This document shows positions 62,666-64,000 of a DNA stretch of 64,000 nt, piece by piece. The stretch covers positions 99,996 through 163,995 of the forward strand of contig CAJAIA010000022.1 in the NCBI GenBank assembly GCA_903939735.1, written 5' to 3'. Under the pieces are notes generated by a model that was not told the origin of the DNA, did no database searches, and saw nothing but the letters and a program-made list of their open reading frames with translations. The position numbers and the translations under genes are program-made. The stretch is from an uncultured Ignavibacteria bacterium (lineage in GTDB: Bacteria; Bacteroidota; Ignavibacteria; Kapaibacteriales; Kapaibacteriaceae). Numbering within the stretch: position 1 is the stretch's first letter; every line of letters starts with the position of its first letter.

Positions 62666-64000
62666 TTAGGGGGCTACAACAACAGGAACGTTCATTGTCG
62701 ACCCACCCGCCATAATGGTCGCGTTATAGAGTCCGGCACTACCAAGTGTTGCCGCATTGAGCATGATGGCTGTGTCGCCTGCCTCGGCAACGATCGCCGT
62801 TGTGCTGAACACTTCACGACCTTGCATGTCACGGATGATGATGCGGATGGTACCGGCCTGATCGGCAGTAATGCGGAGATACGAGATCGAAGCAACCGGA
62901 TGTGGTTCAACCCGTACCGATGAGATGCGTGCGACCTGCTCGTTCACCGATGTTGGATCATCGCGGTACGTGCGTACTTCGATGACAGCCGAAATGTCGC
63001 TGCCGCAGTCATTTGTGGCTGTACATACGTAGCGTCCTGCATCGGATGACGATGTGCCCTTCACGGTGTACGATGAAGTTGTTGCACCAGCGATTGCTCG
63101 TCCGTCGAGTGACCATTGGTAGCGGACTGGCTGACTACCCTCTGCGAGCGTAACTGTGAGTGTGAACGAATCCCCTTCCTTGACGCGGAGGAGCGTTTCA
63201 CGGATTGTGCCAAGCGTTGGACGCACAGTCGACACGATTCGAACCGTGTCTGACAGCAGCGTTTGTCCGCATGTACCACTCACACGAAGAACGTACGCAC
63301 CTGGAGTTGTCGAGCTGTAATCTGCCTGCGTTGCACGCGGAATCGCTACCCCGTTGCGGAACCACTGATACGACAGCTGCTCGCCTTCAACCAGTGCGCG
63401 AAGTTGGAACACGAGTCCTTCGCAAATCAACTGCTCACGTAATCCATTCGGTGCAGTTGGTTGCTTCGTGATGCGTGGTGCCTGACGTACGATGACGTTC
63501 ACCGTGTTCGAAAAACGCACCTGACGCGACGGGAAACCTTGCACGACACAGACGATCTGACGTGCATCTTCCGCACGTACGCCATTGATACGCAGTGTCG
63601 GACTCTGTGTGCCAGAGAAACGTCCGCCGTCCTTAAGGTTGTCGCCGTTGTAATAGCGCCACTGATAACCAATCGCTGCATCGCCACCACCCGGTGCACC
63701 AGCTGCGCGCAACACGACGGTGTCTCCTGGACATACCGTTGTGTCGCGTGGTTGCAGTGTTACGAACGCCTGTGGGATGTATACGCGTGCATCACGCGAA
63801 CGCACTGTTGCACAGCCACCAGTTACAACACAGTAGTATGCGCCTGATGTATCGGCAAATGCAAGTGCACGAATAGTGAGCGATGGCGTAGTCGCACCAG
63901 TAATGTTGGCGCTATTGGCCAGTGCAACACCACGCTTGAACCATTGATATGTTTCACCTGCTGTGGCTGTTGCTTGGACTGCCAGATTGACTGTGAATCC
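62666..64000 (-). CDS. Ig-repeat surface protein with T9SS-type C-terminal domain (5' end beyond window)
   Basis: The minus-strand frame is open from 64000 to the stop at 62666 (444 residues visible); a GTG at 63805 is internal, since coding continues upstream (AGETYQWFKRGVALANSA). It contains about four immunoglobulin-like modules of 75-90 residues, each with the YQW(R/F) strand and a C-terminal Tyr-x-Cys (GAYYCVVTGGC; ARQIVCVVQG; GRYVCTATNDCG). The last 80 residues (ISYLRITADQAGTIRIIIRDMQGREVFSTT; GSAGLYNATIMAGG) match type A T9SS sorting domains. Likely a large adhesin-like surface protein exported by T9SS. Ligand unknown. Confidence 0.82.
   Translation of the reverse strand, partial: GFTVNLAVQATATAGETYQWFKRGVALANSANITGATTPSLTIRALAFADTSGAYYCVVTGGCATVRSRDARVYIPQAFVTLQPRDTTVCPGDTVVLRAAGAPGGGDAAIGYQWRYYNGDNLKDGGRFSGTQSPTLRINGVRAEDARQIVCVVQGFPSRQVRFSNTVNVIVRQAPRITKQPTAPNGLREQLICEGLVFQLRALVEGEQLSYQWFRNGVAIPRATQADYSSTTPGAYVLRVSGTCGQTLLSDTVRIVSTVRPTLGTIRETLLRVKEGDSFTLTVTLAEGSQPVRYQWSLDGRAIAGATTSSYTVKGTSSSDAGRYVCTATNDCGSDISAVIEVRTYRDDPTSVNEQVARISSVRVEPHPVASISYLRITADQAGTIRIIIRDMQGREVFSTTAIVAEAGDTAIMLNAATLGSAGLYNATIMAGGSTMNVPVVVAP

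Overview
The window reads as an ordinary chromosomal segment of about 54-55% GC from a Gram-negative member of the Bacteroidota/Chlorobiota assemblage, most like Ignavibacteria or 'Candidatus Kapabacteria'. This is inference from several signs: secreted proteins with T9SS-type C-terminal domains (14324-16786, 62666-64000, probably 55830-58181); promoters built on TAnnTTTG-like -7 boxes; an atpD-atpC pair separated from the other ATP synthase genes; and lineage-typical families such as GWxTD, DUF3467, DUF2851 and DUF5117-type metalloproteases. No tRNA, rRNA, insertion sequence, phage gene, integrase or CRISPR array was seen. Coding density is very high and no gene-free stretch exceeds 300 bases.

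Layout. 1-3.5 kb (minus): thiolase, isocitrate dehydrogenase and the start of a TamB-like protein. 3.7-9.5 kb (plus): atpDC, guaB, an M24 peptidase and a glycosyltransferase. 9.5-14.2 kb: a membrane Fe-S oxidoreductase of the ETF:quinone type, divergent from a CoA transferase and a GWxTD protein. 14.3-37.7 kb (minus except one hydrolase): a T9SS-type surface protein; yidC-yidD-rnpA-rpmH; DUF3467 and TPR proteins; a 1002-residue Asp-box propeller; a LolA-like protein; rlpA; a tandem pair of paralogous outer-membrane proteins with cysteine clusters; adk; an RluA-folD-YyaL-threonine dehydrogenase operon; DUF2851; and pyrF. 37.96-61.3 kb (all plus): a lipoprotein metalloprotease, MauE-like protein, a fused homocysteine methyltransferase/MTHFR, RDD protein, kynA, comF, a secreted Xaa-Pro peptidase, a phosphohexomutase, a degenerate DNA-methyltransferase-like protein, dprA, fni, a polyprenyl synthase, murD, a large secreted protein of unusual codon use, and an ABC transporter/LolA-like/DoxX-like operon. 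61.3-64 kb (minus): xth, pyrE and a partial Ig-repeat surface protein.

How the genes fit together. Thiolase, the CoA transferase and the ETF-type oxidoreductase suggest fatty or short-chain acyl-CoA oxidation feeding the quinone pool and a TCA cycle with a predicted NAD-linked isocitrate dehydrogenase. Envelope genes dominate: YidC/YidD, TamB-like, LolA-like, RlpA, OmpA-like, MurD, polyprenyl synthase and surface proteins. ComF and DprA indicate natural transformation potential.

The points most worth a second look are: a leaderless-promoter signature with an exactly conserved spacing to the start codon at six genes; a two-hairpin C-rich RNA candidate at 37.8 kb; the 1001-residue methyltransferase-like protein lacking its catalytic motifs (48.2-51.2 kb); and several enzymes missing expected catalytic or metal-binding residues (hydrolase at 25.4 kb, homocysteine methyltransferase domain at 41.1 kb, ComF at 44.7 kb).
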